In this document: piece by piece, positions 20,721 through 32,559 of the stretch | How the letters are laid out: every line of letters starts with the position of its first letter | Position numbering within the stretch: position 1 is the first letter of the stretch | From: Lepus europaeus | Lineage: Eukaryota; Chordata; Mammalia; Lagomorpha; Leporidae | Direction of reading: 5' to 3' | Assembly: GCF_033115175.1 (NCBI RefSeq) | Contig: NC_084839.1 | Location: 41,215,501 to 41,279,500, forward strand | DNA: 64,000 nucleotides | Position numbers and translations under genes: made by a program | The notes under the pieces: generated by a model | What the model was told of the DNA's origin: nothing | The model's input: the letters and a program-made list of their open reading frames with translations, nothing else | Database searches by the model: none

Positions 20721-21739
20721 TAAGATTCATTTTCAATTAACTTTGTACACAGAAGACCAACTCTATGCTAAGATTTCAACAATTTGCACACACGTGTGCA
20801 CACACACATATACACACAAACTGTTTGAGAACAAGTTTTAGAGTTAACTCTCATAATGCAACTCATTAAGGACAGAGGTCCTGCATGGGGAGTTAGTACA
20901 CAGTGACTCCTGTTGTTAATTTAATAATTAACATTGTTATGAATGACATCAGTGACCACCCGAGGCTCTTGACATGAGCTGCATAGGCTATGGAAGCCTT
21001 TTGAACCCACAAATTCTGTCAGTATTTAGACAAGGCCATAAGCAAAGTGGAAATTCTCTTCTCCCTTCAGAGAAAAGCACATCCTTCTTTGTTGACCACT
21101 GCTTTCCATTGGGGTCTCACTCACAGAGATCCTTCATATAGAACATTTTTTGCCACAGTGTTTTGGCTTTCCATGCCTGAAACACTCTCATGGATTTTTC
21201 AGTCAGTCCAGGATGCCTTCATGGCTGATTCTGAGGTCAGAGTACTACTTAAACCAATTGTCATTCTATGAGTCTGCTGCATGGACTGTTTCCCATGTTG
21301 GAACATTCTCTCCATTTTAATTCTATCTATTATTATTGCCAGACACTTGATCCTACTTGTATGATCACTTTTATACTTAATCATCTATATGTTCACTTTA
21401 AGACTTCATAGGATCACTTTAACACTTAAGATGGCAATTTTACCACACAGCTTAATGTGATTTGGGGTCCCATGGCAGGTTTTTAAACTATTCCCTTAGA
21501 AGTAAGTCTGTAGGAATGTATGCAGAACTACACAGCTTTACAGTTACAAACTTCCTCCTCCCTCTCTTATTCCCACTCTTATTTTTTTAATGAGATCCAT
21601 CCTCAATTGACTTTATACACATATGATTAACTCTATGTTAAATAAAAAGTTCAACAAATATAAAGAAAAAAAACCTGTTACTCAACAGTCAAGACAATGG
21701 CTGCTCAAGTCATTCCTTCTTAAAGTGTCAATTTCACTT

Positions 21740-22066
21740 CTTTTTTTTTAAAGATTTATTTATTTATTTGAAAGTCAGAGTTACACAAAGAGAGGAGGGG
21801 GAGGGGTGGTCTTCCATCCCCTGGTTCACTCCCCAATTGGCCACAATGGCTGGAGCTGCACCCATCTGAAACCAGGAGCCAGGAGCTTCTTCCAGGTCTC
21901 CCACATGGGTGCAGGGGCCCAAGGACTTGGGCCATCTTCTACTGTTATCCCAGGCCATAGAAGAGCTGGATCAGAAGAGGAGCAGCTGAGACTAGAACCG
22001 GCACCCATATGGGATGCCGGCGCTTCAGGCCAGGGCATTAACCCACTGTGCCACAGCGCCAGCCCC
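21740..22066 (-). mobile_element. CSINE inserted in the L1, antisense
   Basis: Reversed CSINE from a T-run through 'gatttatttatttatttgaa' to 'ccacagcgccagcccc'. The target duplication 'tcaatttcactt' is exact at 21,728-21,739 and 22,067-22,078. It sits near the junction of ORF2 and the 3' UTR and postdates the L1. Confidence 0.96.
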
Positions 22067-25000
22067 TCAATTTCACTTATACCGATTTCATTTTAGGTGC
22101 TCTATTAGTTCTCACAGATCAGGGAGAACATATATTATTTGTCCCTTTGGAACTGGCTTATTTCATTAAGTAGGATGTTTTCCAGATTCATCTATTTTGT
22201 TGCAAATTACCAGATTTCATTATTTTTACCACTGTGTAGTATTCCATAGTGTACATATGTCATAATTTCTTTATACAGTCTTTGGTTGATGGATATTTAG
22301 GTTGATTCCATGTCTAAGCAATTATGAATTGAGCTGCAATAAACGTGGGGGTGCAGGTAACTCTTCCCTATGCTGATTTCATTTCCCTTGGGTAAATTCC
22401 CAGGAGTGGGATGGCTGGGTTGTATCATAAGTCTATATTCAGATTTCTGAGGTATCTCCATACAGTCCTTCATAGTGGCTTTACCAGTTTACATTCATAC
22501 CAACAGTGGATTAGGGTACCTTTTCCCCCAATCCTCACCAGCATTTGTTGTTTGTTGATTTCTGTATGAAAACCACTCTAACTAAGGTGAGGTGAAACCT
22601 CACTGTGGTTTTGATTTGCATTTCCCTGAAAGCTAGTAATCCTGAATAGTTTTTCATGTGTCTGTTGGCAATTGGGATTTTCTCTTTTGAAAAATGTCTA
22701 TTTAAGTCCTTTGCCCATCTCTTAACTGGGTTGTTTGTTTTGTTGTGCAGTTTCTTCTTCTCTTTATATATTCTGGTTATTAACCCTTTATTAGTTGCAT
22801 AGTTTGCAAATAACTTCTCCCATTCTGTTGGTTGCCCCTTCACTTTCCTGTTTCTTTTGCAGTACAGAAACTTCTCAATTTGATGTAATCCCATTTATTA
22901 ATTTAGTTTTGATTGCTTTTGCCTCTGGGTCTTTTCCAAGAACTCTTTGCCTGTGCCAATGCAGGGTTTCCCCAGTGTTCTCTGATAATTTGATCATGTT
23001 GGGTCATAGATTTAGATGTTTAATTCATGTTGAGTGGATTTTTGTGGAAAGTATAAGGTAGGGGTCTTAATTCATACTTCTGCATATGGAAATCCAGTTT
23101 CCCTAGCACCATTTGTTGAAGAAACTGTCCTTGCTCCAGGTATTGGTTTTAGCCCCTTGGTCAAATATAAGTTGGTTGTAGATGCTTGGGTTGATTTCTG
23201 GCATTTCCATTCTGTTCCATTGGTCTATCCAGCTGTTTTGTACTAGTACCAGGCTGTTTTGATTATAATTGCCTTGTAGTATGTCTTGAAATCCGGTGTT
23301 CTGATGCCTCCAGCTTTGTTTTTGTTACAGAAGATTGCTTTAGTGATTCGAGGTCTCCTGTGTTTCCATATAAATTTCAGCATCATTTTTTTCATTATCT
23401 GAGAAGAACGTCATTGATATTTTGGTTGGTATCACATTGAATCTGTAAATTGCTTTTGGAAGAATGAACATTTTGATGATATTGAATCTTCCAATCCATG
23501 AACATGGATGATTTTTCCATTTTTTGTGTCTTCTTCTATTTCTTTCCTTAATGTTTTTGTAATTCCTATCATAGAGATCATTGACGTCCTTGGTTACACT
23601 TATTGCAAGGTATTAATTTTTTTGTAGCTATTGTAAATGGGATTGATCTTAGAAGTTCATTCTCAACCTTAGCATCGTCTGTGTATACAAAAGCTGTTGA
23701 TTTTTCTGTATTGATTTTATATCCTGCTACTTTATCAAACTCTTCTATGAGTTCCAAGATTCTCTTAGTGGAGTCTTTTGGATCCACTATATATAGAATC
23801 ATGTCATCTGCAAATAGGGATAGTTTGACTTCCTCCTTCCCAATTCATATCCCTTTGGTTTCTTTTTCTTGCCTTATGGCTCTGGATAAAACTTTCAGGA
23901 CTATATTGAATAGCAATGGTGAGAGTGGGTAGGCATCCTTGTCTGGTACTGGATCTCAGTGAGAATGCTTCCAACTTTTCCCCATTCAATAGGACACTGG
24001 CCATGGGTTTGTCATAAATTGTCTTGAATATGTTGAGGAATGTTCCTTCTATACCCAATTTGCTTAGAGCTTTCATCATGAAAGGGTATTGTATTTTATC
24101 AAATGCTTTCTCTGCATCTATTGATATAATCATATGGTTTTAATTATTCAGTTTGTTAATGTAGTGTATCACATTAATTGAATTGCGAATGTTGAACCAT
24201 CCCTGCATACCTGGTCTGGGTGGATGATCTTTCTGATGTGTTGTTGGATTCAATTGGCTAGAATTCTGTTGAGGATTTTTGCATCTATGTTCATCAGAGA
24301 AATTGGTTTGTACTTCTCTTTCTCTGTTGCATCTTTTTCAGCTTTAGGAATTAAGGTGATACTGGCTTCATAGAAAGAATTTGGGAGGATTCCCTCTTTC
24401 AATTATTTTGAATATTTTGAGAAGAATTGGGGTTAGTTCTTCTTTAAATTCTGTTAGAATTCAGTAGTGAAGACATCTGGTCCTGGGCTTTTCTTTGTTG
24501 GGAGGGTCTTTATTACTGATTCAATTTCAGTTTTGGTTATGGGTTTGTTTAGGTTTTCTGTGTCTGCATGGCTCAATTTAGATAGGTTGCATGTGTCCAG
24601 GAATCTATCCATTTCTAGGTTTCCCAGTTTGTTGGCATATAGCTCCTTGTAGTAATTTCTGATGATTCTTTTTATTTCTGTGGTGTCTATTGTTACATTT
24701 GCTTTTTTCATCTCTTAATTTTATTGATTTGGGTCTCTCCCTTTTTTGGTTAGTTGGACCAATGGTGCATGAATTTTTTTTTTTTTTTCAAAAAAACCCA
24801 GCTCTTTGTTTTGCTGATCTTTTGTATTTTTTTGTTTTTATTTTGTTTATTTCTTCTCTAATTTTAATTATTTCTTTTCTCCTACTATTTTGGGGTTTGG
24901 ATTACTGTTTTTTTTTTCTAGATCCTTGAGATGCATTGATAGCTCACTTATTTTGTGCCTTTCTAATTTCTTGATGTAGGCGCCTATTGCTATAAACTTT

Positions 25001-25897
25001 CATCTTAAAACTGCTTTTGCTGTATCTCATAAGTTTTGATATGCTGTATTGTCATCTTCATTTGTTTCCAGAAATTTTTTTATTTCTATTTTGATTTCTT
25101 CTATGACCCACTGTTCATTCAGGGGCATGTTGTTCGGTCTCCATGTGTTTGCATATGTTCTATAGATTCCTTAGTTGCTAATTTCCAGCATCATTCCATT
25201 GCAGTCTGAGAAGATGCATGGTTGATTTCAACTTTTTTTTTTTAATTTGCTGAAACTTGCTTTATGGCCTAGCATATAGTCAATCCTAGAGAAAGTTCTA
25301 TGCACTGGAAAGAAGAATGTATATTCTGCAACTGTAGGATGGAAAGTTCTGTAGATACCTGTTGGGTCTATTTGGTCTATAGTGTTGATTAACTCTGCTG
25401 TTTACCTTGCTGATTTTCTGCCTGGTTGATCTGTCCATTGCTGAAAGTAAGGTATTGAAATCCCCCGTTACTATTGTATTTGAGTCTATGTCTCCCTTTA
25501 GATCCCTTAGCATTTCTTTTAAATAGCGAGGTGCCCTGTAATTAGGTGAATATATGTTTATAATAGTGATATCTTCCTGTTGAATTGATCCCTTAATCAT
25601 TACATAGTGCTTTTCTCTGTCTCTTTTAATAGTTTTTGTGTTAAATTCTATTTTCTCTGATATTAGGATGGCTACACCAGCTCTTTTTTGTTTGTTTGTT
25701 TCTGTTAGCATGGAATATCTTTTTCCATCCTTTCACTTTCAGTCTATGTGCATCTTTGTTGATGAGATGAGTTTTTATAGGCAGCAAATATATGGGTTTT
25801 GTTTTTTAATCCATTCAGCCTATCTATATCTTTTAACTGGAAAGTTGAAGCCATTTATACTCAAGGCAATTATTGATAAGTAACAAGTTTGCCCCAT
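22067..25897 (-). pseudogene. L1 ORF2 remnant (endonuclease-reverse transcriptase)
   Basis: ORF2 normally nicks DNA and copies L1 RNA at the nick. The start is near 25,897, where the frame reads M-G-Q-T-C, followed by A-L-S-I-N-G. The endonuclease part (25,711-25,298) retains I-Y-S-P-N-Y and the G-D-F-N motif. The reverse transcriptase has K-K-S-P-G-P-D (near 24,470), [10 protein letters not shown] (24,133-24,090) and the catalytic F-A-D-D (codons at 23,814-23,803). A C-terminal part remains at 22,894-22,535. These lie in different frames with stops between them, including a stop in the early endonuclease region, so no enzyme can be made. The left end is approximate. Confidence 0.85.
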
Positions 25898-25979
25898 TTT
25901 CCCATAAATATTCCTACTTTTTACTTTGGATTTCCTTTGTACTTTTACTGGGATATTTCCTTCCTTTACCTTCTTTCAT

Positions 25980-26901
25980 AGTGATGACCATGCTTCTGTG
26001 TTTCTGTGTGCAGCACATCCTTAAGCATCTTTTGCAGGGCTGGGCCGGTGGTGACAAATTCTTTCAGTTTCTGTTTGAAATGGGAGGTCTTTATTTCACC
26101 TTCATTCATAAATGAGAGCTTTTCAGAATATGGTATTCTGAGTTGACAGTGTTTTTCTCTTAATACTTGGAATATATCTTGCCATCCTGTCCTAGCCTAC
26201 AGGGTTTCTGATGAGAAGTCCGCTGTGAGTCTAATTGGAGATCCTCTGAAAGTAATCTGGCATTTCTCTCATGCACATTTTAGAATCTTTTCTTTATGTT
26301 TTATTGTGGTGAGTTTTATTACAGTGTGTCATGGTGAAGATCTTTTCTGGTCATGTCTTTTAGAAATTCTATGTGCTTCCTGTACTTGGATGTCCCTTTC
26401 TTTCTCTGAATTAGGGAAGTTTTCTGTTATTATTTCACTAAAAAGGCCTTCTAATCCTTTCTGTCTTTCCACGCCTTCAGGAACTCCTAGAACCTGTATG
26501 TTGGGTCATTTGATAGCATCCTGTAGATTCCCAACAGTATTTTTTAGTTTTCTAATTTCCTCTTCTTGTTTTTGGTCTGACTGTATAATTTCCTGTACTT
26601 TGTCTTCTAAGTCAGATACTCTTTCTTCTGCTTCACTGATTCTGTTAAGACTTTCCATTGTCTTTTTTTTTTTTTTTTTGCTCCATTTAATTCTTCATTT
26701 CATTTTGATTGCTCTTTAAGATCTCAATTTTATGGGAGAAATTTTCTTTCATGTCATATGCAGAATTCAGTGGTTTGTGCATTTGCATCTGATGAGTTCT
26801 ATGTAATCTTATGATAATTTTTTGAATTCCATTTCTGGCATTTCTTCAATCTTGTCATCTTCATAATCTAGTATTGAAGTGTTGTGTTCTTTTGGGGGCA
26901 T
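25980..26901 (-). pseudogene. L1 ORF1 remnant (RNA-binding chaperone)
   Basis: ORF1 encodes the coiled-coil RNA-binding protein that packages L1 RNA. On the minus strand a start codon at 26,901-26,899 opens a frame beginning M-P-P-K-E-H-N-T. It stops after about 30 codons. A later frame reads the heptad-rich coiled coil around 26,640-26,530 and then N-I-Q-V-L-G-V-P-E-G, matching the conserved V-P-E motif of ORF1 proteins. An 18-A run on the sense strand (26,664-26,681) probably contributes a frameshift. The coding end is approximate. Confidence 0.75.
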
Positions 26902-28006
26902 TATGTTGTCTTCCTTATTCTTGTTTCTTGAATTTGTGCATTTGTTATTCAGCATTTGTGGAGATACTCATTGGTTTCTTTATTTTTTCCACTGTGGCAG
27001 ATTTTATCTTTGTTCTATACCTCTATAGATTAGTGGACTGTCTGCTTTCAGTGAATATCTAGAGGCGTGTAATGAATGTGGCCAAAGAGTTCTGATTAGT
27101 TCTCCAGGGTGAAGGGCGTGTCTAAGGTGACACACCCAGATTTGGCATGGTAAATCTCTCTCTCTTTTTTTTTTTAATCAGAGGAGAGGTTTATTCTACT
27201 CAGCTGAGGTCCTCTCCCCAAAGGAGACCAGTGCCTGAGCTCTGGCCCCAGTGGGTATAATATTCATCCGCTCTGCCACAAGGCTCACACAAAGGATGTG
27301 TGCAGTCTTCAGTATAAGCTCAGATTTCCCAGCAACGTCCTTCACCAGGTAATTAGGAAGCCCTAGGCATGTGGAGTCTTCCACAGTGACTGCCCAAAGT
27401 CCCAGCCACACTGTGAGCCCTCCACATAGCCTCAATTTTTTCACAGTCCCAGCACACAACCCTCCCACAGTCATGAGCACCAAGCCCCCTGTTAGTTCTC
27501 CCCACCAGAGTCAGGAATCTCTACTCGGCTGGTTGCTGGGCACAGACACGAGCTGGCACAGCTGTTACATATGTCCAAAATGGTGCCTGCTCTATTGGCT
27601 TGTTAGAGGACACCATTGCAGGATGATTGGGGAGAGAAAAATATGCCCTTCCTTTTTTTTTTCTGCTCTCGTTTGGCAGGTACACTGTCCCCCTTGGGGC
27701 TCCAAGCTGGGTTCACTTTGGGCTCATCCTGCAGCTTTGTCACCAGTGGCTTGGGCTGCTGCAGTCTGGTCTCACCTCACTCTCCAACACCGGTGCAGAA
27801 GCTCTTGGCTGCTGGAATCCTGAGTTGTGGGCGTCCACACCCTCCTCCTAGGTCCACTGTGTCCCTCTAATTTGCATAGAGTTTCCTCTGCTGTTTTCTC
27901 CCTATCTGTTCCCTGATACTGCACTCTCTCCACTTTTTTTTAAACTATCTTCTCCTAGAATAGAACAGTAAGCTCCCTCCCTACTCTGCCATCTTGGAAG
28001 CCTCCT
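26902..28006 (-). promoter_or_regulatory. L1 5' region, internal promoter relic
   Basis: About 1.1 kb upstream of ORF1 on the minus strand. It is more GC-rich than the ORFs and contains 'aggagaccagtgcctgagct' and 'ccttggggctccaagctggg' on the plus strand. It ends at the L1 5' terminus. Full-length L1s carry an internal promoter here. I cannot tell whether this copy has any activity. Confidence 0.6.
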
Positions 28007-28015
28007 AAGGTTGTC
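28007..28015. repeat. L1 target-site duplication, right
   Basis: 'aaggttgtc' exactly matches 20,569-20,577 and immediately follows the L1 5' end. Confidence 0.75.
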
Positions 28016-28637
28016 ATTTTGACCATCCCATTAACTTGTAAAATAAATACAAAATAATATTTCATGGCCTGTATCTTTCTTTTGGCCAGTTGGTCATTTC
28101 TGCTGTGAATGGTTCTGTAACTGACTTAGGTATCTGGCCTTGTCTCTAAAATGGTAAGCTTTTGGTAGTAGAGTAAGTAGCTTCTTCTCTCCCACAAGTT
28201 ACAGGACTGTTAACAGAGCTGAGTACTTAGGGATTAAAAAAACATTCATCTGTTCAGTGAATAAATATGTGAGGAAAGGAGGGAAATATTGATTAGACCC
28301 TTGATTCGGTGTCATGCTGTGCCATATACTGGTTTTCAAACTAGTTTGTCTGGAGAAAACCAGTGTATCTGACTATTATAAAGGTACTCTGGGTAAGGCG
28401 GGGTAAAGGAACTGGTGCCATCTCTTCCTCCAAGTTTCTGGGAGCCTCCTTAAACCACTCTAGACTAAACAGAGCGTCCTTCCTGACTACAGAGCATATC
28501 TTCATGTCTAACTTCCACCTCTGCCCTGTAGCAAAGAGTTGAGCACAAATCATAAAATGTTCCCTTTCCCAACATAAAAAATTCCCATCTATTTACTTTT
28601 CCCTTGGTGCTTGTCCTAAACCCTTTAACAGATATCT
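28016..28637. other. Unique non-coding sequence
   Basis: No recognised repeat or exon. Before the L1 inserted, this sequence was continuous with that ending at 20,577. Confidence 0.45.
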
Positions 28638-29310
28638 TAATTTTTTTGTTATTTATTTAAAAGGCAGAGAGAAACAGAGATCTCCCACCTGCTGGTCCAC
28701 TCCCCAGATGCTCATAGTGTCTGGGGCTGAGGCTGGCCTAGGCCAAAGCTAACAGCCAGTAACTCTCTCTCTCTCTCTCTTTTTTTTTAAGATTTTATCT
28801 ATTTACTTGAAAATCAGAGTTACAGAGAGGCAGACAGAGAAAGAGAGAGAGAGAGAGAGGGAGATCCTCCATCCACTGGTCCACCCCCCAGATGGCTGCA
28901 ACAGCCAGAGCTGCTCCGATCTGGAGCCAGGAGTTTCCTACAGGTCTCCCACGTGGGTGCAGGGACCCAAGGATTTAGGCCGTCCTCCACTGCTTTCCCA
29001 GGCCACAGCAGAGAGCCAGATTGGAAGTAGAGCAGCCGAGACCCGAACTGGCGCCTACGTGGGATGCCAGCACTGCAGGCGGCAGCTTTACCCACTACAC
29101 CACAGCACCGGCCCTGAGCCATCTGGATCTCCCACTGTGGGTAGCAGAGAATCAAGTACTTGAGCCATCACCTGCTGCCTCCCAGAGTGTGCATTTCCAG
29201 AAAGCTAGAACTGGTAGCAAAGCCATGACTTGAATTCAGGCACTCTAAGATGGAATGCAGATGTCATAAATAGCAACTTAACCACTGTGCCAAGCACCTA
29301 TCGCTACTAA
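28638..29310 (-). mobile_element. Older CSINE-related SINE, antisense, split by a younger CSINE
   Basis: The left part (28,638-28,767) has 'ttatttaaaaggcagagaga' and 'ctgctggtccactccccaga'. The right part (29,118-29,310) has 'ctcccactgtgggtagcaga', 'cacctgctgcctcccagagt' and 'cttaaccactgtgccaagca'. Together they make one older SINE, interrupted by the copy at 28,768-29,117. Confidence 0.8.
28768..29117 (-). mobile_element. CSINE nested in an older SINE, antisense
   Basis: It starts in a CT and T run, continues 'gattttatctatttacttga', a GA run at 28,838-28,860, and ends 'cacagcaccggccct'. Target duplications are not obvious because the flanks are themselves repetitive. Confidence 0.92.
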
Positions 29311-29389
29311 TAGATATTGTGCCTGCCCCAACTTCTTGCCTGGTTCTCAATACCTGTTTGTATTCTAGGACCAGTATTAGTGCAAGTGC

Positions 29390-29570
29390 CTTGGGGGGTC
29401 CCAATGCTAGCTTAGTCACCGGCTATATGACCTTGAACTTAACTTCTTGACTCTCAGTTTCTGCCTTTGCAAAATGAGGTTGATAATAAATACCTTGCCA
29501 TGACTGGATTAAATGAGATAATGAGATAACATACTTGAAAACACCTAACACACAGTAGATGCAGGATCAG
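29390..29570 (+). repeat. MIR SINE relic
   Basis: 'ggctatatgaccttgaactt', 'ctctcagtttctgcctttgc' and 'aaaatgaggttgataataaa', followed by 'ggattaaatgagataatgag', follow the MIR consensus in forward order. Confidence 0.7.
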
Positions 29571-30198
29571 AGTTGTCAGTCACATTGCAACTTAGTTACT
29601 GCTCCTGCTTCTGATTTTTTGGTTTTCTGCTGTCACCTCTGGATCCCCATGGTTATTCCTGGGCACATTATTACTCAGTGGTCAACTCATTTACGACTCC
29701 ATGTGGTTCTGAAACATTTATTTATGTATTTAGTCATAGGTTTTCTGCCTCCTTACAGATAGAATCCGAGGTGGTGTTTAGATTGATGCCTTTTTCCAAA
29801 GAGCCCTTGTGAACAAGCTGTAAGATGAACTTGTCTGACTTGGGAATGTGTTGTCCTTGCCTTGCCAATTGTTCTCAGTGGAGTCCTCCTTTTCTTTCCT
29901 GTGTCACACGTGACATGAGGGCAGAAATGCATGAGTTCTCTGGGGAACAATGAGGGACTTCACAGACTCAATTTGTCGGAATACACAAGTGTTGTTACAG
30001 AGTGATATTCCTGTGACACTTGCAAGAGGGAAAATGAACTGGACGCCAGATGAAGTGAGAGAAGTTTAAGGGCAGACAAATTTGCTTCCCCAGAGAACAA
30101 AACAAAAGTGCCTGCAACCAGGAAGAATTGAGTAGAGGATTCAATAGATGGGGAGTGCAAAGTTAATTAACCATCACTCCTCCCCCACCATCTAACTT
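29571..30198. other. Unique non-coding sequence
   Basis: No recognised feature over about 630 bp. Open frames of 65-67 codons are unconvincing. Confidence 0.4.
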
Positions 30199-30520
30199 CC
30201 TTTTTGTTTGTTTGCTTGTTTGTTTGGAAAACACTGACAAGGAGAGAGGGAGAGACAAAGATGTGCCTCCATCTACTGGTTCACTCCCCAAATGGTCACA
30301 GCAGCCTGATTTCGGCCAGGCTGAAGCCAGGTTGAACTCTATCCTGATCTACATAGGAGACACGGGCTCAAGTGCTCGGACCATCTTCCTCTGCTTTCCC
30401 AGGTACATTAGTAGGGAGTTGGATTGGAAGTGGAATAGTTGGGACTTGAACCTGCACTCCCATATAAGGATGCTGCCATCACAGTTGGTTGCTTAGCCCA
30501 CTACATCACAACATCTACCC
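30199..30520 (-). mobile_element. Diverged CSINE, antisense
   Basis: It starts with a TTTG/TTTGC repeat, then 'gagagggagagacaaagatg', 'ctactggttcactccccaaa' and an eroded head near 'cactacatcacaacatctac'. It is among the more diverged copies. Confidence 0.85.
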
Positions 30521-30666
30521 TTTGCACTGTAGGTAATGGCTGTGAACTCCCCAGGACAAGATCAGTTTACTGAAATGATCTTTTTTCTTTTCATTCTTCC
30601 TTTTTACTTCTTATTTTATTTGGGGATGGAGTTAAGAGTAAAGTTCCTGAAATCTCTAGTAGCTTT

Positions 30667-31009
30667 CTTTTTTTTTTCTTTTTTTAAGGTTTTATTTATT
30701 TTATTTGAGAGGTAGAGTTATAGACAGTGAGAGGGAAAGACAGAGAGAAAGGTCTTCCCTCCACTGGTTCACTCCCCTCATGGCTGCAATGGCCGGAGCT
30801 GTGCTGGTCCAAAGCCAGGAGCCAGGCACCTCTTCCTGGTATCCCACATGGGTGCAGGGGCCCAAGGACTTGGGCCATCTTCCACTGCCCTCCCAGGCCA
30901 TAACAGAGAGCTGGACTGGAAGTGGAGCATCCGGGACTAGAACTGGCACCCATATGGAATGCCAGCACCACAGGTGGAGGATTAACCTACTGCGCCACAG
31001 TGCCAGCCA
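30667..31009 (-). mobile_element. Lagomorph CSINE, antisense, exact target duplication
   Basis: It starts with a T-rich tract and 'ggttttatttattttatttg' and ends 'tgcgccacagtgccagcca'. The 13-bp flanks 'ctctagtagcttt' at 30,654-30,666 and 31,010-31,022 are identical, so this is a well-defined and fairly young insertion. Confidence 0.96.
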
Positions 31010-31164
31010 CTCTAGTAGCTTTTTAATGATAAGTTCTTCAGCAAGTATGTACTGAGTCACTAATGTGTGAAATAGGCAATTCTGAGTCTCCCAAGTAATC
31101 AGCCCCTAACGTGAAAAACTGATTCCTTGAACACTTGGAGGGAAATTCTTTGCCTCCACTTTTC

Positions 31165-31468
31165 AAAAAAAATTTATTTTATGTATTTGAAAGAATTACT
31201 GAGAGAGGTCTTACATCTACTGTCTCACTCCTCAAATTGCTGCAATGGCTAGATATGGGCTGATCTGAAGCCAGGAGCCAGTGGCTTCTTCTGGGTCTCC
31301 CATATGGATGCAGGAGCCCAAGGACTTGGGCCATCCTCCAATGCTTTCCCAGGTGCATTAGCAGCGATCTGGATCAGAAGTAGAATAGCTGGGACTTGAA
31401 CCTGTGCTCATATGGGATGCCGGGCACTGCAGGCAGTGGCCTTACCTGCTAGGCCACAGAACTGGCCC
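31165..31468 (-). mobile_element. CSINE, antisense, shortened
   Basis: It starts 'caaaaaaaatttattttatg'. The GA-rich part is nearly lost (only 'actgagagaggtc'), and the body continues to 'ggccacagaactggcccct'. The flanks 'tgcctccactttt' and 'tgcctctattttt' form a decayed target duplication. Confidence 0.92.
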
Positions 31469-31849
31469 CTGCCTCTATTTTTGACTCCATTCATTTTCTT
31501 CTTATTCAGATGCTATAGTGAATAACTCAGTTCCAAATTCCAAATCAATTCAATTCCAGTCTGTGTGAGTGTATCCAGTGAGGCAAAATATAATTCATAT
31601 CCAGAACACTCGTTGCAAAAACATTTCCAAAATGCAGCTTTCAGCTTTCTAAGCTGTTCAGCTGCAAGGACATAGGAAGGAAGGTTATAAGCCAATACAG
31701 AATATATGGTATATTAGTATACCAAAATCTCATGAGAAGATGGGTTTTGAAATAGGCCTCAAAGTGTATAGTATTTGTCTTAAGAGGGAATCTTTCAGAG
31801 AAGAGCATTCTTGGATAGTCAAGAGGAAAACTGAGCAGGCATTGATTAG
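31469..31849. other. Unique non-coding sequence
   Basis: AT-rich sequence with no recognised feature. Confidence 0.4.
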
Positions 31850-31860
31850 AAGGATAGCTT

Positions 31861-32206
31861 GGGGCCAGCACTGTTGCACAGCTAGTAAAGCCACCACCAG
31901 CAATGCTGACACCCCATATGAGTGCTGGTTCGAGTCCTGGCTGCTCCGCTTCTGATTCAGCTCTCTGCTGTGGCCTGAGAAAGCAGTAGAAGATGGCACA
32001 AGTCCTTGGACCCCTGCATGGAAGACCCAGAAGAAGCTTCTGGCTCCTGGCTTCAGATCTGCACAGCTCCGGCCATTGAGGCCAGTTGGGGAGTGAACCA
32101 AAAGATGGAAGACCTCTCTCTCTCTCTCTCTCTGCCTCTCCTTCTCTCTGTAACTCTTACTTTCAAATAAATAAATAAATCTTAACAGCAAAAAAAAAGA
32201 AAGAAT
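31861..32206 (+). mobile_element. Lagomorph CSINE, sense
   Basis: It begins 'ggggccagcactgttgcaca' and keeps an intact-looking B-box 'ggttcgagtcc' near 31,929. It ends in a (AAAT)n and A-rich tail. The flanks 'aaggatagctt' (31,850-31,860) and 'aagtatagctt' (32,207-32,217) are an 11-bp target duplication with one change. Confidence 0.95.
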
Positions 32207-32217
32207 AAGTATAGCTT

Positions 32218-32559
32218 CTCTGAGTTGGAGTGCAGTGAGCATGCTAGGATGATGGGAGGTGGGTAGAAACTTTGAGGACTAATTAGAGGAAGTTGAACTT
32301 GATCTTATAGTTGATCTTACAGGCAGTAGAATAGGGAAGACACTGGAGGTCATTAAGCAAGTGAGTTTGAAGAAGGTGTTATTGCACTATCCCTATTATC
32401 TTAATCAATATATACCTATTATGTGGTAATCTTCTACCCTTCAAATTTTTTCCAGCTCTTAAAATCTACCAGTAGGTTACCACAGTGATAATCACTGATA
32501 TGATTTTACTAGTTTAATATGTTCAGAATTAGTATGCAATCTTGAGAAATAGCTGGAAA
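32218..32559. other. Unclassified sequence
   Basis: No gene or recognised repeat. It could belong to the old LINE-like segment that follows. Confidence 0.35.

Larger units (their letters stand above)
20578..28006 (-). mobile_element. Near full-length lagomorph L1 retrotransposon, antisense
   Basis: A single LINE-1 in reverse. The 3' end with 'tttatttaatgaatacaaat' starts near 20,590, the 3' UTR runs to roughly 21.7-22.0 kb, ORF2 to about 25,897, ORF1 to about 26,901, and the 5' region to 28,006, ending 'gccatcttggaagcctcct'. Human L1 ends with a similar 'catcttgg' motif. Without the CSINE it is about 7.1 kb, near full length. The flanks 'aaggttgtc' are duplicated, which shows one retrotransposition event. 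Stops and frameshifts in both ORFs mean it is dead. Confidence 0.9.

Noticed and set aside
20578..28006. Exogenous or endogenous retrovirus in the 7.4-kb block
   Set aside because: There are no LTRs or gag/pol/env order. The endonuclease plus reverse-transcriptase layout, A-rich 3' end and target duplication identify an L1.
31730..32242. A 170-codon minus-strand open frame rich in Arg-Glu repeats
   Set aside because: The Arg-Glu run is the antisense CT tract of a CSINE, and the rest is CSINE body.
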